Origin: Gracilibacillus halotolerans
GTDB lineage: Bacteria; Bacillota; Bacilli; Bacillales; Amphibacillaceae
DNA: 64,000 nt
Reading direction: 5' to 3'
Assembly (NCBI RefSeq): GCF_014206945.1
Contig: NZ_JACHON010000005.1
Coordinates: 1-64,000 of the forward strand
The notes under the pieces: model-generated
Database searches by the model: none
What the model was told of the DNA's origin: nothing
Seen by the model: only the letters and a program-made list of their open reading frames with translations
Translations under genes and position numbers: made by a program
Part shown: positions 45,678 to 54,313 of the stretch, piece by piece
Layout of the letters: every line of letters starts with the position of its first letter
How positions within the stretch are numbered: position 1 is the stretch's first letter

Positions 45678-46238
45678 TTATAGATGGAATTTTTCTTTAA
45701 TTTTTTGTGCTACTTCCTCCGCACTTAAGGTGGTATTATTTATTTTCAAATAGTTTGGATAGTTAATTTCACCCTCTAAAGAATTCAATCTATATTTTTC
45801 CATTGAATTTTTTAAATCTTCTTCAGACCATTTAATATTCCTCTTTGATGGCTTATGTTCGAGTCTGTTAGAACTTTTATTTCGTTCAAGGCGTTCTTCC
45901 AAATCCGCTTCAAGCTCTACAAAATATACATAACCTCCTCTGGATTCAAACAAACTAGAAACTTTATTAACATAATCCCAGTCTTCTTGCATATTAAAGG
46001 CCCAAACATACGTAAAGATTAATCCGTATAAATCACTCTTTGATACTTCTTCAAATATTTCTTGACGAAACAAATTGACAAGTCTCGTTCCTGTTTTCGA
46101 ACCGTAGTTAAAGAAGTTAGTTACCAAATCAATCGTCATATGATTATGGAAAAGTTTTAGATCCGTTATTTCTGCCAATTCCTGTCCAACTGTCATTTTA
46201 CCAACCGCTTGAGGTCCAAATATTAAAATAAATTTCAT
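45678..46238 (-). CDS. P-loop kinase-like ATPase
   Basis: A 186-residue cytoplasmic protein with Walker A GPQAVGKMT near residue 8, then LFHNHMTIDLV, and a C-terminal helix pair. It resembles shikimate or adenylate kinase-like AAA proteins found widely in Bacillaceae without known substrate. The ATG at 46238 follows a GAGGTG site by 7 bases and is preferred over the TTG directly before it. It stands alone, leftward, between small hypothetical genes. Confidence 0.75.
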   Translation of the reverse strand: MKFILIFGPQAVGKMTVGQELAEITDLKLFHNHMTIDLVTNFFNYGSKTGTRLVNLFRQEIFEEVSKSDLYGLIFTYVWAFNMQEDWDYVNKVSSLFESRGGYVYFVELEADLEERLERNKSSNRLEHKPSKRNIKWSEEDLKNSMEKYRLNSLEGEINYPNYLKINNTTLSAEEVAQKIKEKFHL

Positions 46239-46323
46239 CAACTCACACCTCTCTATTTAATACCTTTTCGTAAGTTTAACATACACTTGTTTATAATCTT
46301 ATTATATAGTTGTTAAAATTAAT

Positions 46324-46355
46324 AAAAGACCAAATTCATATAGAATCTGATCTTT
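46324..46355 (-). terminator. Terminator of the lipoprotein gene at 46379
   Basis: On the minus strand AAAGATCAGATTC pairs with GAATTTGGTCTTT (two G-U pairs), followed by TATTAATTTT. Confidence 0.7.
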
Positions 46356-46378
46356 AAAAAATAGTGTTAGTGAATTAC

Positions 46379-46948
46379 TTATTTCTCAAGTTTCTCTAGA
46401 GCTTCTAAATCCACCGTAAAGGAATTCTCTGGATGCTTTATGATGTTTCCTTCTTCCAATTTATAATAGCTTTGTATTGGGTTGAGTAGCGAGGCAGGCG
46501 AATCTTCATATGTCTCTAAAAATAGAATATATTCTTCACCTTTCTCTAAAAAAGTAACATGTTCGTCTGTCATAATTGTATTATCTAATTCTCCTCCGAA
46601 CTGTTTAATTTCGATCGTTTTCCCCGCTTCTCCCTTATAAATATAATCAATTTTAACCGTATGTACCGTCCATATATCTGTATTAGGTTCTATTTCGCCA
46701 CCAGGATTAACCTTTTCATCATCTGAATCGTCTGGTTCCATCGCAGTATTCAACCATTTTGGTGTTGACTCTGTAACAGTCCCTTTTATGATTAGATCAG
46801 CGGAAGTCGTCAAACTTTCGATATCATCATAAAATTTAAATTGACTAATCGTATTAATAATTTCCTTGTTGGAAGCATTGTTTTCGCCACATGCAGTTAT
46901 TAAGACGGAAGTGAAAATTAAGAAGACAATGAGCATTACTTTTCTCAT
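46379..46948 (-). CDS. Lipoprotein of unknown function
   Basis: A 189-residue lipoprotein: signal helix, then lipobox ITAC with the Cys near residue 20. The body is beta-rich with stretches such as SADLIIKGTVTESTPKW, VHTVKIDYIYKGEAGKTIEI and YILFLETYED, which recall a family of secreted OB-like proteins in bacilli. The start at 46948 follows AGAGGGA by 7 bases. A single gene; function unknown. Confidence 0.7.
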   Translation of the reverse strand: MRKVMLIVFLIFTSVLITACGENNASNKEIINTISQFKFYDDIESLTTSADLIIKGTVTESTPKWLNTAMEPDDSDDEKVNPGGEIEPNTDIWTVHTVKIDYIYKGEAGKTIEIKQFGGELDNTIMTDEHVTFLEKGEEYILFLETYEDSPASLLNPIQSYYKLEEGNIIKHPENSFTVDLEALEKLEK

Positions 46949-47081
46949 TATGATTCCCTCTCTCATTTACAATAAGATAACATCTGTTAATTTCATCTTA
47001 ACAAATATCCTAGTTTTTCCACTTAAATAACTATATAGAAAACTTTAAAAAGGAAAGGGTTATTTGCTTGGTTATTAATTC

Positions 47082-47780
47082 TTAACGATCCTCGTATTCT
47101 GCTAAACTCGGAAAATAAAACCCATTCTCCGTTGGCAAAACTAAATAATTTGTAGCACTACCATTTTGCACCACATATAGGATTCTGCCATTATGTGTAA
47201 TCCAATCGATATTCTCTAATGGATTCTCGGCTAAAAACATTTCCTCTACTTCACGTTTCGTGTATCGACTGTCTATCGTATCTGTTTCCCAATCAACGAT
47301 GATATAATCTTGTTCATTGACGAAATAGACTTGTAAGTAACTATCTTGTCCGTCTCCCTCTCTTCCTTCTATGATGTGATTCACTTTATGATAATCTTTT
47401 TCATACAACTGTTTTACAGAAATAAAATTCCCCGTTTGGTTCGCATATTGTGGTAGCCCTATTAATGTTTGGTAATGAGTTTTATTATAATAATCTTGAA
47501 GAATATAACCGTATTTTGTGCTTATCCAATTGGAACTTACAAAAAGTAGAATTACTGCTAGAATAGCAACAATTGTCGAAAGCGGCCATTTGAACAGAAA
47601 CAGTTTCTTTGCATAAATAAAAGATAAAACAAAGGTGATTACTACGATGATGGAAAAAGGAATAGAAGGTAGAAATGGAGTACTCCCAGAATATTTTTCT
47701 TGAGAAAAAAAGATGTAATAAATTCCACATAAAAGAATACTTAAAGAAAAGATAATAAGTCCATGGTAAAAATATTTCAT
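47082..47780 (-). CDS. Membrane protein of unknown function
   Basis: A 232-residue protein with three N-terminal membrane helices (about 6-25, 40-58 and 68-88), then an extracytoplasmic domain of about 140 residues (YLQVYFVNEQDYIIVDWETD, VVQNGSATNYLVLPTENGFY). No family is recognised. The start is ATG with GAAGGGAG upstream. It is a single gene between a lipoprotein and the large vWA protein gene. Confidence 0.65.
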   Translation of the reverse strand: MKYFYHGLIIFSLSILLCGIYYIFFSQEKYSGSTPFLPSIPFSIIVVITFVLSFIYAKKLFLFKWPLSTIVAILAVILLFVSSNWISTKYGYILQDYYNKTHYQTLIGLPQYANQTGNFISVKQLYEKDYHKVNHIIEGREGDGQDSYLQVYFVNEQDYIIVDWETDTIDSRYTKREVEEMFLAENPLENIDWITHNGRILYVVQNGSATNYLVLPTENGFYFPSLAEYEDR

Positions 47781-47887
47781 ACAGATAGTCTCCCTTCAAA
47801 GGAATAGATAGACTTAGTATAACATTAGATTGTTATTTAGTTAGTAGTTAGTAGGCAGTGGTTGAAGAAAAACGTAAAATCTTAAAA

Positions 47888-47931
47888 AATAAGAGCTAGC
47901 GACCAACCTTGTTCTGGTTCAATCGCTAGCT
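47888..47931 (-). terminator. Terminator of the vWA/hydrolase gene
   Basis: AGCTAGCGA (47894-47902) pairs with TCGCTAGCT (47923-47931) with further inner pairing. On the minus strand TTATTTTTTAAG follows. Confidence 0.8.
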
Positions 47932-47940
47932 AGTAAATTC

Positions 47941-50900
47941 TTAATTCAAATAATCAATCACTTGATTAATTGCCTCCGTACGTTTCGGAACCTGTCCATG
48001 CAAGTGGAAGGCTGCATTTTGTCCAAACATCGTATCAATAATCATAGAATAACCATTAGCTTGGATATGGTTTCCATTACCGAAATCTTTATACGTTACT
48101 CCAAGCTGGCTCTGATTATTAACAACATTGTCTCCCCCGCTCTTCGTAAATGTAAAATTCACTGAATCTTCGTAGCCGTATTTTGCATAAAATCCATTTG
48201 CGATACTTTGTCTAAACTCTTCAAAGCTATTTGGATTTGGATTCACATCAAATAGGAATGTCCTACCACGTAATTCCTTACTGAGTAAATAAGGCGCAAA
48301 ATCATCATACGCTCCAATCAAATAATATGCAGTTGTTCCTTTATTACGAGTTAATGAAGGTGTTTGATAACTGCTCACATAATTTGACTTTGCCTCATCC
48401 CGAAAATAAGTCATCTTCTTTGTTTCGCCACCGAACTGTAAACTTTTTGGCCTTAAATCAACATCTATAGGTCCTTTATGAAGTATCTTCGTATTAGAGC
48501 TAGTTGTTGCTAATCCACTTCCCCAATGAGGTGTGTTCAGTGTAATAAGCTTATCAACATAATGACTACCATCTAAATTTTCTATATAGTAACGTGACAC
48601 CAATCCACCATTACTATGCCCTACTAGATGGACAGATAAGTCTCTTGCATCAAAGCTTTGATGAGTTGGATATACCTCTTTTGTCTCACCTAGATTTTCT
48701 TCAACGAACCATTTTAATAAATCTGCATTCTTCCACGTGAATTCTTCATTTGGATAGTTAACCACAAACAGGTTCTTATTTGTTTCATATCCTTCATCTT
48801 CTAATGCTTTCCCTAAATATTTTGGTGTTCTATTCTCTCCTGTATGACTATAGAGATCTGTTATCTCATGTGTTGCAGCATCATAATACAAATAGGAACC
48901 ATTGAGTGTAACAGATTTTGCTCGATTTACAACACCGTAACTCTCCACGTTCGTCATAATAAAATGGTCGTTATACGTGTTGTTAGCATCACCTAATGGA
49001 GTTTCTATACCAAATAATTTAGCACTATTATCGCCTCGTCCATGTAATAAAACGACAGGAATCTTATATTCTACTTGAGGCTCAATGTCTTCTTTATCAT
49101 TATAGGAATCCCCATCGGTATCCGGATTAGCCGGATTACTACGAGGCCATTCTTTTAATACTACCTTCGTTTTAGCTTCGTTAACTATAAGGTTATCTTG
49201 TGCCGCTTCAAATGAGTCTGGATTAGAGATTGGAGCTAGTTCCTCCATATCTGTTAATCCATCACTATCAGTATCTTTTTTCGTGGAATCAGAGATATAA
49301 CCTGTATTACCTAGTGATCCTTCGACAATATAACCGTTTGTGGCTTCGGATAACTTTTCAACCCAGTCTGGTAAACAGTCACCGTCAGTATCAAGCCCTT
49401 GAGCGACATCTCGTGCTTTAGCAAATAAATCAACTAACTCAGCTGCGTCTAACGTCTGATAGAAATCGCCACCTGTTTCATTCGCAATTTGTCTCAATAA
49501 GTCAGCATCGATGCTTTCACCTAAACCAACAGTGAAAATTTTTATCCCCGATTCGATTGCTCGGTTGGTAAGTGTTTGCGAATAGGATCCCTGTCCATCC
49601 GTTAAAAGCAAGATTGTCTGAATCGAATCTTCCCGACCATTATTATCTAATTCATTTAATGCAACACGAACACCATTACTAATACTTGTCCCACCAAATG
49701 AATCAATTTCACTTATTGCATCCTTTAGCGCATCTTTATCTTCTGTTAATTCCTGCAATAGAACAGCCCAGAAATCAAAATCGACCACCGCACCTCTATC
49801 CGGACCAATTACACTTAATTGATCACCTGATTGCAAAGAGTCTACGACTTGTTGTGCAGCTGTTAAACGGTAGTCATCTGGATCGTTGTCCACCATACTC
49901 CCTGAACTATCAATTACCATAACAAGGTCCAATGGAAGGTTTTGTACTTCCTCCTCGTCATCCATAAGCCTACATGATCGTTCAACCTCTTCCGCTTCCT
50001 CAGCTGGAATAAAGGTATTTTCCCATCTAGCTACATCTGCTAAGACATACGTAGAGAAGTGTGGAAGTGTAGCTGTTACCGTATTATTCTGAGTATCAAT
50101 TTGTTGTTCCTCTACTAACTCCAATTTCCAGCTGTCTGGATTGAAGTAGAAGATACGTAAATCTTCTTCCGCAATATCTCCTAGCTCCTCTTCCTGATAG
50201 CTATACGTGATGGTCGCTTCGTCAAATTCTGAATCTGTCGTTATGTCAATAGGATCAATTGCCATTCCATCTTCACCAAGCAATCCAAGAGCAAATTCGT
50301 CTACATGTGTAGAAGTTTGCTTACTTGCATCCCCTGTTGCTGCGAATGAAATAGTAAGATTGTGTTCCTCCACTTCAATACGTTGATCATACTTTTCATC
50401 GCCATCTAAAATACCATTCCCATTCGTGTCTGGGTTATTTGGATCTGTACCGAATTTAATTTCACTATCATCATCTAAACCATCATCATCGGTATCTTTT
50501 TCCGTTGGATCTGTCCCATACGTATGAACCTCGTCTCCATCAGAAAGGTTATCCCCATCGGTATCCTCTGCAAGTGGGTTCGTACTTAATTCAAATTCTT
50601 CTAGATTAGTCAAACCATCCTCATCAAAATCTTCATCTGCATCACTTATTCCGTTACCGTCTGTATCAACTTTGTTTGGATCAGTAAAAGTTACAAATAC
50701 CTCAAATCCATCTGGCAATCCATCACCATCGGTATCAGGATTATTAATGTCTGTACCATAGAAATGTTCCATTGCATCAATAATACCATCGCCGTCGGTA
50801 TCCGCAGTGACATCTGTCATAATAATATTCGATTTTTCTTCATGTTCACCAACTAAAGCTGAAACATAATAATGTGTTTCTCCATCTTGATGATATTCCA

Positions 50901-51822
50901 AATCTTCAAAAGTATTGGTTTCTATTTGAGCCACTTGTTCAAATTTTTTCGAATCCTCGACCGTACTACGGTATACGCGATAGGAATTCGCAGTGGAGTT
51001 CTCCTCCCATGTTAGGTTCCATGTTAACTGGTCGTCTTCTTCATTGTAATGCCATTCTCCTGACAATTCGAAGGTCGCTTCATTTTTCTCCTCACCCGCA
51101 TCCTTCTGCTTAATGGATGTTATCCATTCATATTTTTCTCCATCTAATGTGATTGCATGTGATTTCGAAACAAGGATACGGAATTCCTCCGCTTCAACCA
51201 CTAGCATATTTGTACCGATTAATCCTGTAACAATTAATAGAGCGGCACCTTTTTTCCAATGTGCTTTCAATTTGATCCATGCAAAAACGAAAATACCAAG
51301 AGAAACAATAAGAATAATTATGTATGATAAATAGGAAGTGCTATCGCCTGTTTGGGGAGACTTTTCAGCTATTGTCTCAGTAGCTGTTTCGGTTGTTGTT
51401 TCAGTACCTGTTTCAGTTGTTGTGCTCTCCTCAATAGGAGTTTCTTTTGATTCTTCTATCCCCGGGGTAATTACTGGAGCGGAATCTTCAATAGCTGTAG
51501 AATTAATGGTATATTCAATCGATTCTCCAGCCTCAATTGTTGGTATATTCCAAGTGAGCTGATTATCACTTTGAACAGCATCTCCAATATCCGTTGCCTG
51601 TAATCCTTCAGGTATGGTTGTTTCTAAAATAAGATCTGATAATGAGTCATTACTTGTATTTGTAACTGTAATAAAATATTCGATTTCTTCGCCTTGTTCA
51701 TAACTTTCCTTATCAGTTGTTACTTCTAATTCTAGTGGTTGCTCAGCTTGCAAAAATGGATTAGGTAACAAGATAAAGAACAATAGAGCAATTAAGCCAA
51801 TAATTGTTCTTTTTTTCAACAT
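47941..51822 (-). CDS. Large surface protein: DUF11, sorting motif, TSP3 repeats, vWA and alpha/beta hydrolase
   Basis: A 1293-residue protein. The order is: signal peptide (1-26), a DUF11-like adhesive domain (about 28-110), and a Thr/Glu-rich stalk. Then come the sorting motif SPQTG (155-159), a membrane helix (164-182), the basic KLKAHWKKG, and a second helix (193-209) ending VEAEE like a signal peptide. After this lie a fibronectin-like domain, calcium-binding TSP3 repeats (DTDGDGLPDG type, about 340-480), a von Willebrand A domain with MIDAS DSSGS (near 640), more TSP3 motifs, and an alpha/beta hydrolase with nucleophile elbow GHSNGG (near 1067). It follows the sortase gene by 4 bases. 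A joined pair of ancestral genes is likely. Confidence 0.85.
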   Translation of the reverse strand: MLKKRTIIGLIALLFFILLPNPFLQAEQPLELEVTTDKESYEQGEEIEYFITVTNTSNDSLSDLILETTIPEGLQATDIGDAVQSDNQLTWNIPTIEAGESIEYTINSTAIEDSAPVITPGIEESKETPIEESTTTETGTETTTETATETIAEKSPQTGDSTSYLSYIIILIVSLGIFVFAWIKLKAHWKKGAALLIVTGLIGTNMLVVEAEEFRILVSKSHAITLDGEKYEWITSIKQKDAGEEKNEATFELSGEWHYNEEDDQLTWNLTWEENSTANSYRVYRSTVEDSKKFEQVAQIETNTFEDLEYHQDGETHYYVSALVGEHEEKSNIIMTDVTADTDGDGIIDAMEHFYGTDINNPDTDGDGLPDGFEVFVTFTDPNKVDTDGNGISDADEDFDEDGLTNLEEFELSTNPLAEDTDGDNLSDGDEVHTYGTDPTEKDTDDDGLDDDSEIKFGTDPNNPDTNGNGILDGDEKYDQRIEVEEHNLTISFAATGDASKQTSTHVDEFALGLLGEDGMAIDPIDITTDSEFDEATITYSYQEEELGDIAEEDLRIFYFNPDSWKLELVEEQQIDTQNNTVTATLPHFSTYVLADVARWENTFIPAEEAEEVERSCRLMDDEEEVQNLPLDLVMVIDSSGSMVDNDPDDYRLTAAQQVVDSLQSGDQLSVIGPDRGAVVDFDFWAVLLQELTEDKDALKDAISEIDSFGGTSISNGVRVALNELDNNGREDSIQTILLLTDGQGSYSQTLTNRAIESGIKIFTVGLGESIDADLLRQIANETGGDFYQTLDAAELVDLFAKARDVAQGLDTDGDCLPDWVEKLSEATNGYIVEGSLGNTGYISDSTKKDTDSDGLTDMEELAPISNPDSFEAAQDNLIVNEAKTKVVLKEWPRSNPANPDTDGDSYNDKEDIEPQVEYKIPVVLLHGRGDNSAKLFGIETPLGDANNTYNDHFIMTNVESYGVVNRAKSVTLNGSYLYYDAATHEITDLYSHTGENRTPKYLGKALEDEGYETNKNLFVVNYPNEEFTWKNADLLKWFVEENLGETKEVYPTHQSFDARDLSVHLVGHSNGGLVSRYYIENLDGSHYVDKLITLNTPHWGSGLATTSSNTKILHKGPIDVDLRPKSLQFGGETKKMTYFRDEAKSNYVSSYQTPSLTRNKGTTAYYLIGAYDDFAPYLLSKELRGRTFLFDVNPNPNSFEEFRQSIANGFYAKYGYEDSVNFTFTKSGGDNVVNNQSQLGVTYKDFGNGNHIQANGYSMIIDTMFGQNAAFHLHGQVPKRTEAINQVIDYLN

Positions 51823-51826
51823 TACT

Positions 51827-52531
51827 TCACACTTCCTTTTCTACTAATTTCGCATGTATAACTACTCTTTCTTCGTCATTTCTGCTTGTACATGTTGCGA
51901 GTGTTAATACGTGTGCTTCTTCATTAACTTCTATAGTTGGAGTAATGACCGAAGATTCTTTCGCATCTTCTACATAATGGATAAACTCTTCTGTGTTCTG
52001 AAAGTCTATTTGTAACCAATCTGTTCTCGTAGTTTCATATGCAGCAAAGATCTCCCAGGTATATGTCTCTTCTAAATAATCAAGTTGAATAAAAGAATTC
52101 TTTTCATAAAATTCAGAGTCCAAAAATTGGCTTAAGTTACCGAACATACTTCCATTTTTCATGTTATGTCCATAAATAATTGTATTTTTATCTAACTGCT
52201 TATTACCAGATTGTCGATAATCCATAAATATAGCTCCAGCAAAGTCCTCTTCTCGATAAAAGTTATGTGTTAAATAAAAATCATTATCTTCTCCTAAAAC
52301 TACCGGATAGTCTACATCTACGCCTTCCATGTGAATCCATCCCACATAATCCTCGTTGATATGTGACAATGAACGATTTTCTTTCTGATAGTGTTCCTCT
52401 AATTCTCCATATTTACTTGCAGAAACTTTATACTGATTAGAAGTCTCATAGATTTTTAAACTTGCGAACACTATTCCCATGGCACTAATGAGAAGTAATA
52501 AGATTAATAGAAGCCTTTTTACTTTAGCCAC
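51827..52531 (-). CDS. Class B sortase
   Basis: A 234-residue membrane-anchored transpeptidase: an N-terminal helix (about 6-24), then the sortase domain with H122 in IIYGHNM, C214 in TLATCTS and R222 in DEERVV. Class B features are GWIHMEGVDVDYPVV and MDYRQSGN. Class B enzymes recognise NPQTN-like signals. The neighbour carries SPQTG, close to that pattern, and starts 4 bases after this gene ends, so it is the probable substrate. The start is GTG directly at a GGGGG run, a tight spacing, so the true start may differ by a few codons. Confidence 0.9.
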   Translation of the reverse strand: MAKVKRLLLILLLLISAMGIVFASLKIYETSNQYKVSASKYGELEEHYQKENRSLSHINEDYVGWIHMEGVDVDYPVVLGEDNDFYLTHNFYREEDFAGAIFMDYRQSGNKQLDKNTIIYGHNMKNGSMFGNLSQFLDSEFYEKNSFIQLDYLEETYTWEIFAAYETTRTDWLQIDFQNTEEFIHYVEDAKESSVITPTIEVNEEAHVLTLATCTSRNDEERVVIHAKLVEKEV

Positions 52532-52896
52532 CCCCTTTTTAGTTATGAAATATTTTCCAATTGGAATGATACTAATAAACTAGCATATTGTCCATAGGAT
52601 TTAAGTTTCACAATACAAAACTACTAGTTTTTTCTCATCGTGCTTTGTCCTCACATAATAGAGTATACCTGATAACATCCCTAATAAGTGGAGATTAGTC
52701 CCGTTAAAGTTTATGATTATATACTGAGTTAATAAATAGATCTTTCAGTCTAGTGATTATGACTTTTTATAATATTGTTCACTATTTCACAACTTCTTTT
52801 TGACAATTTTAAAACATTGATGTCACGGTGATTGACGAATGTTTACTAAAGATATAGATTGAATGAAAAAGATATCGTTTAAAGGAGATGACTTTT
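52532..52896. other. Divergent intergenic region between sortase and CueP-like genes
   Basis: An AT-rich 365-base gap. Promoter-like TTGACA (about 52800) and TTGACG (about 52831) occur before the CueP-like gene, but no convincing -10 is correctly spaced. No RNA gene, repeat or clear operator is seen. Confidence 0.4.
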
Positions 52897-53412
52897 TTGA
52901 AAAACAGCGTTGCTATTCTAATAAGCATAATTTGTGTAATCTTACTCGGCGCCTGCAGTAATGACTCAGTCCATGAACCAGATGAAATAAAAAAATTGGT
53001 TCAAAAATATAGTATCGGTGAATTTGAGAATCTATCTGCTTCTATCACATCAACTGAATTAGTCGTTTCTAGTGAAAATAACAATCAAAAAGTATACAAA
53101 TTGCCTTCTGATGAATTTTTCGTCTCAATTGCTCCTTTTATCAATACAACACATGAGTGCGCCATTCATAGCCTAACTGGATGTCAAGGTGAGCTAGTTG
53201 AACAAGAATTCCACGTATCGATTAAAGATGAAGAAGGAAATACTGTCTTGGATCAAGAGATGAAATCACTCAATAATGGTTTTATTGATTTATGGCTACC
53301 CCGTAATCAGACGTTTCTAGTTGAAATAGAGTATAAGGGAAGGATAGCGAAATCGGAAATCTCAACATTTGAGGGAGATAATACCTGTATCACCACGATG
53401 CAATTAATTTAA
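52897..53412 (+). CDS. CueP-family metal-binding lipoprotein
   Basis: A 171-residue lipoprotein. The signal helix is followed by lipobox LGAC. The body matches CueP: THECAIHSLTGCQGEL with two Cys, EFHVSIKDEEGNTVLDQEM, NNGFIDLWLPRNQ, and the C-terminal CITTMQL Cys. CueP binds copper in the Salmonella periplasm. Here it would sit on the outer face of the membrane. The TTG at 52897 is chosen, with GGAG 9 bases upstream; the in-frame ATG at 52888 abuts that site. It is a single gene with its own terminator; no copper pump lies nearby. Confidence 0.85.
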   Translation: MKNSVAILISIICVILLGACSNDSVHEPDEIKKLVQKYSIGEFENLSASITSTELVVSSENNNQKVYKLPSDEFFVSIAPFINTTHECAIHSLTGCQGELVEQEFHVSIKDEEGNTVLDQEMKSLNNGFIDLWLPRNQTFLVEIEYKGRIAKSEISTFEGDNTCITTMQLI

Positions 53413-53419
53413 TATAGGT

Positions 53420-53453
53420 AAAGCTGTGCCTTTTAGTTTGGCACAGCTTTTTT
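53420..53453 (+). terminator. Terminator of the CueP-like gene
   Basis: AAAGCTGTGCC (53420-53430) pairs with GGCACAGCTTT (53440-53450), continuing into a T-run. Confidence 0.9.
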
Positions 53454-53479
53454 CTGATTGGAACATTGCATTTTAGGGG

Positions 53480-53627
53480 GTCAATGCAGGATATCTCGTT
53501 TTAACATTAGATTCTAGTGTGTCAATATCGGATATCTCGGTTAAACATTAGATTCTTCCCTCCGAACATTAGATTGTCACATTTAACATTAGATATAGGC
53601 CGTTCAACATTGGATACTCACATTTAA
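53480..53627. repeat. 41 bp-period array, AT-rich sub-family
   Basis: Degenerate half-units such as TTTTAACATTAGATTCTAG, TGTCAATATCGGATATCTCG and TTTAACATTAGATATAGGCC follow each other. They match the arrays at 37161-37355 in core and orientation, and they precede a CTATC/ACCGT array in the same order. Confidence 0.8.
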
Positions 53628-53700
53628 AGCGATGAAAAACAACATGACAGGGTCTTTATTTTATTACATGCCTTATTTTTCTGAAGTCGAATGGTCTCTA

Positions 53701-54304
53701 GCTCGAGTGAATCCTATCTATCGCGAGTCGCACACCCTCTATCAGCAGTGAAATCATTCTATCACGAGTCGAGCACCTTCTATCAGCAGTGAAATCATTC
53801 TATCGCGAGTCGCACACCTCTATCAGCAGTGAATCCATCCTATCACGAGTCAATCACCTTCTATCCGTAGTGGAATCATCCTATCTCGAGTCTAGCACTC
53901 TCTATCAGCAGTGAAATCATCCTATCGACCGTGAACCCCTCTATCTACCGTCACTCGTCCTCTATGGACCGTGAAACCAGCCTATGGACCGTCACGCATC
54001 CTCTATGAACCGTGAAACCACTCTATCTACCGTCACTCGTCCTCTATGGACCGTGAAACCAGCCTATGGACCGTCACGCATCCTCTATGAACCGTGAAAC
54101 CAGCCTATGGACCGTCACTCATCCTCTATGGACCGTGAAACCAGCCTATGGACCGTCACGCATCCTCTATGGACCGTGAAACCAGCCTATCTACCGTCAC
54201 TCACCCTCTATGGACCGTGAATTCAGCCTATCTACCGTCACTCACCCTCTATGAACCGTGAAACCCCTCTATCTACCGTCACTCACCCTCTATGAACCGT
54301 CGCA
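53701..54304. repeat. Longest 41 bp-period array, CTATC then ACCGT sub-families
   Basis: About 30 half-units over 600 bases. The first third reads CTATCGCGAGTCGCACAC and CTATCAGCAGTGAAATCAT. The rest reads CTCTATGGACCGTGAAACCAG and CCTATGGACCGTCACGCAT, again 41 bases per pair. It ends 10 bases from the stop codon of the last rhamnosidase gene. The order of sub-families is the same as at 37388-37819. Confidence 0.9.
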
Positions 54305-54313
54305 TGACCAACC

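Noticed and set aside
53701-54304. Possible CRISPR array
   Set aside because: Units are degenerate, adjoin each other without unique spacers, and no cas genes are present.
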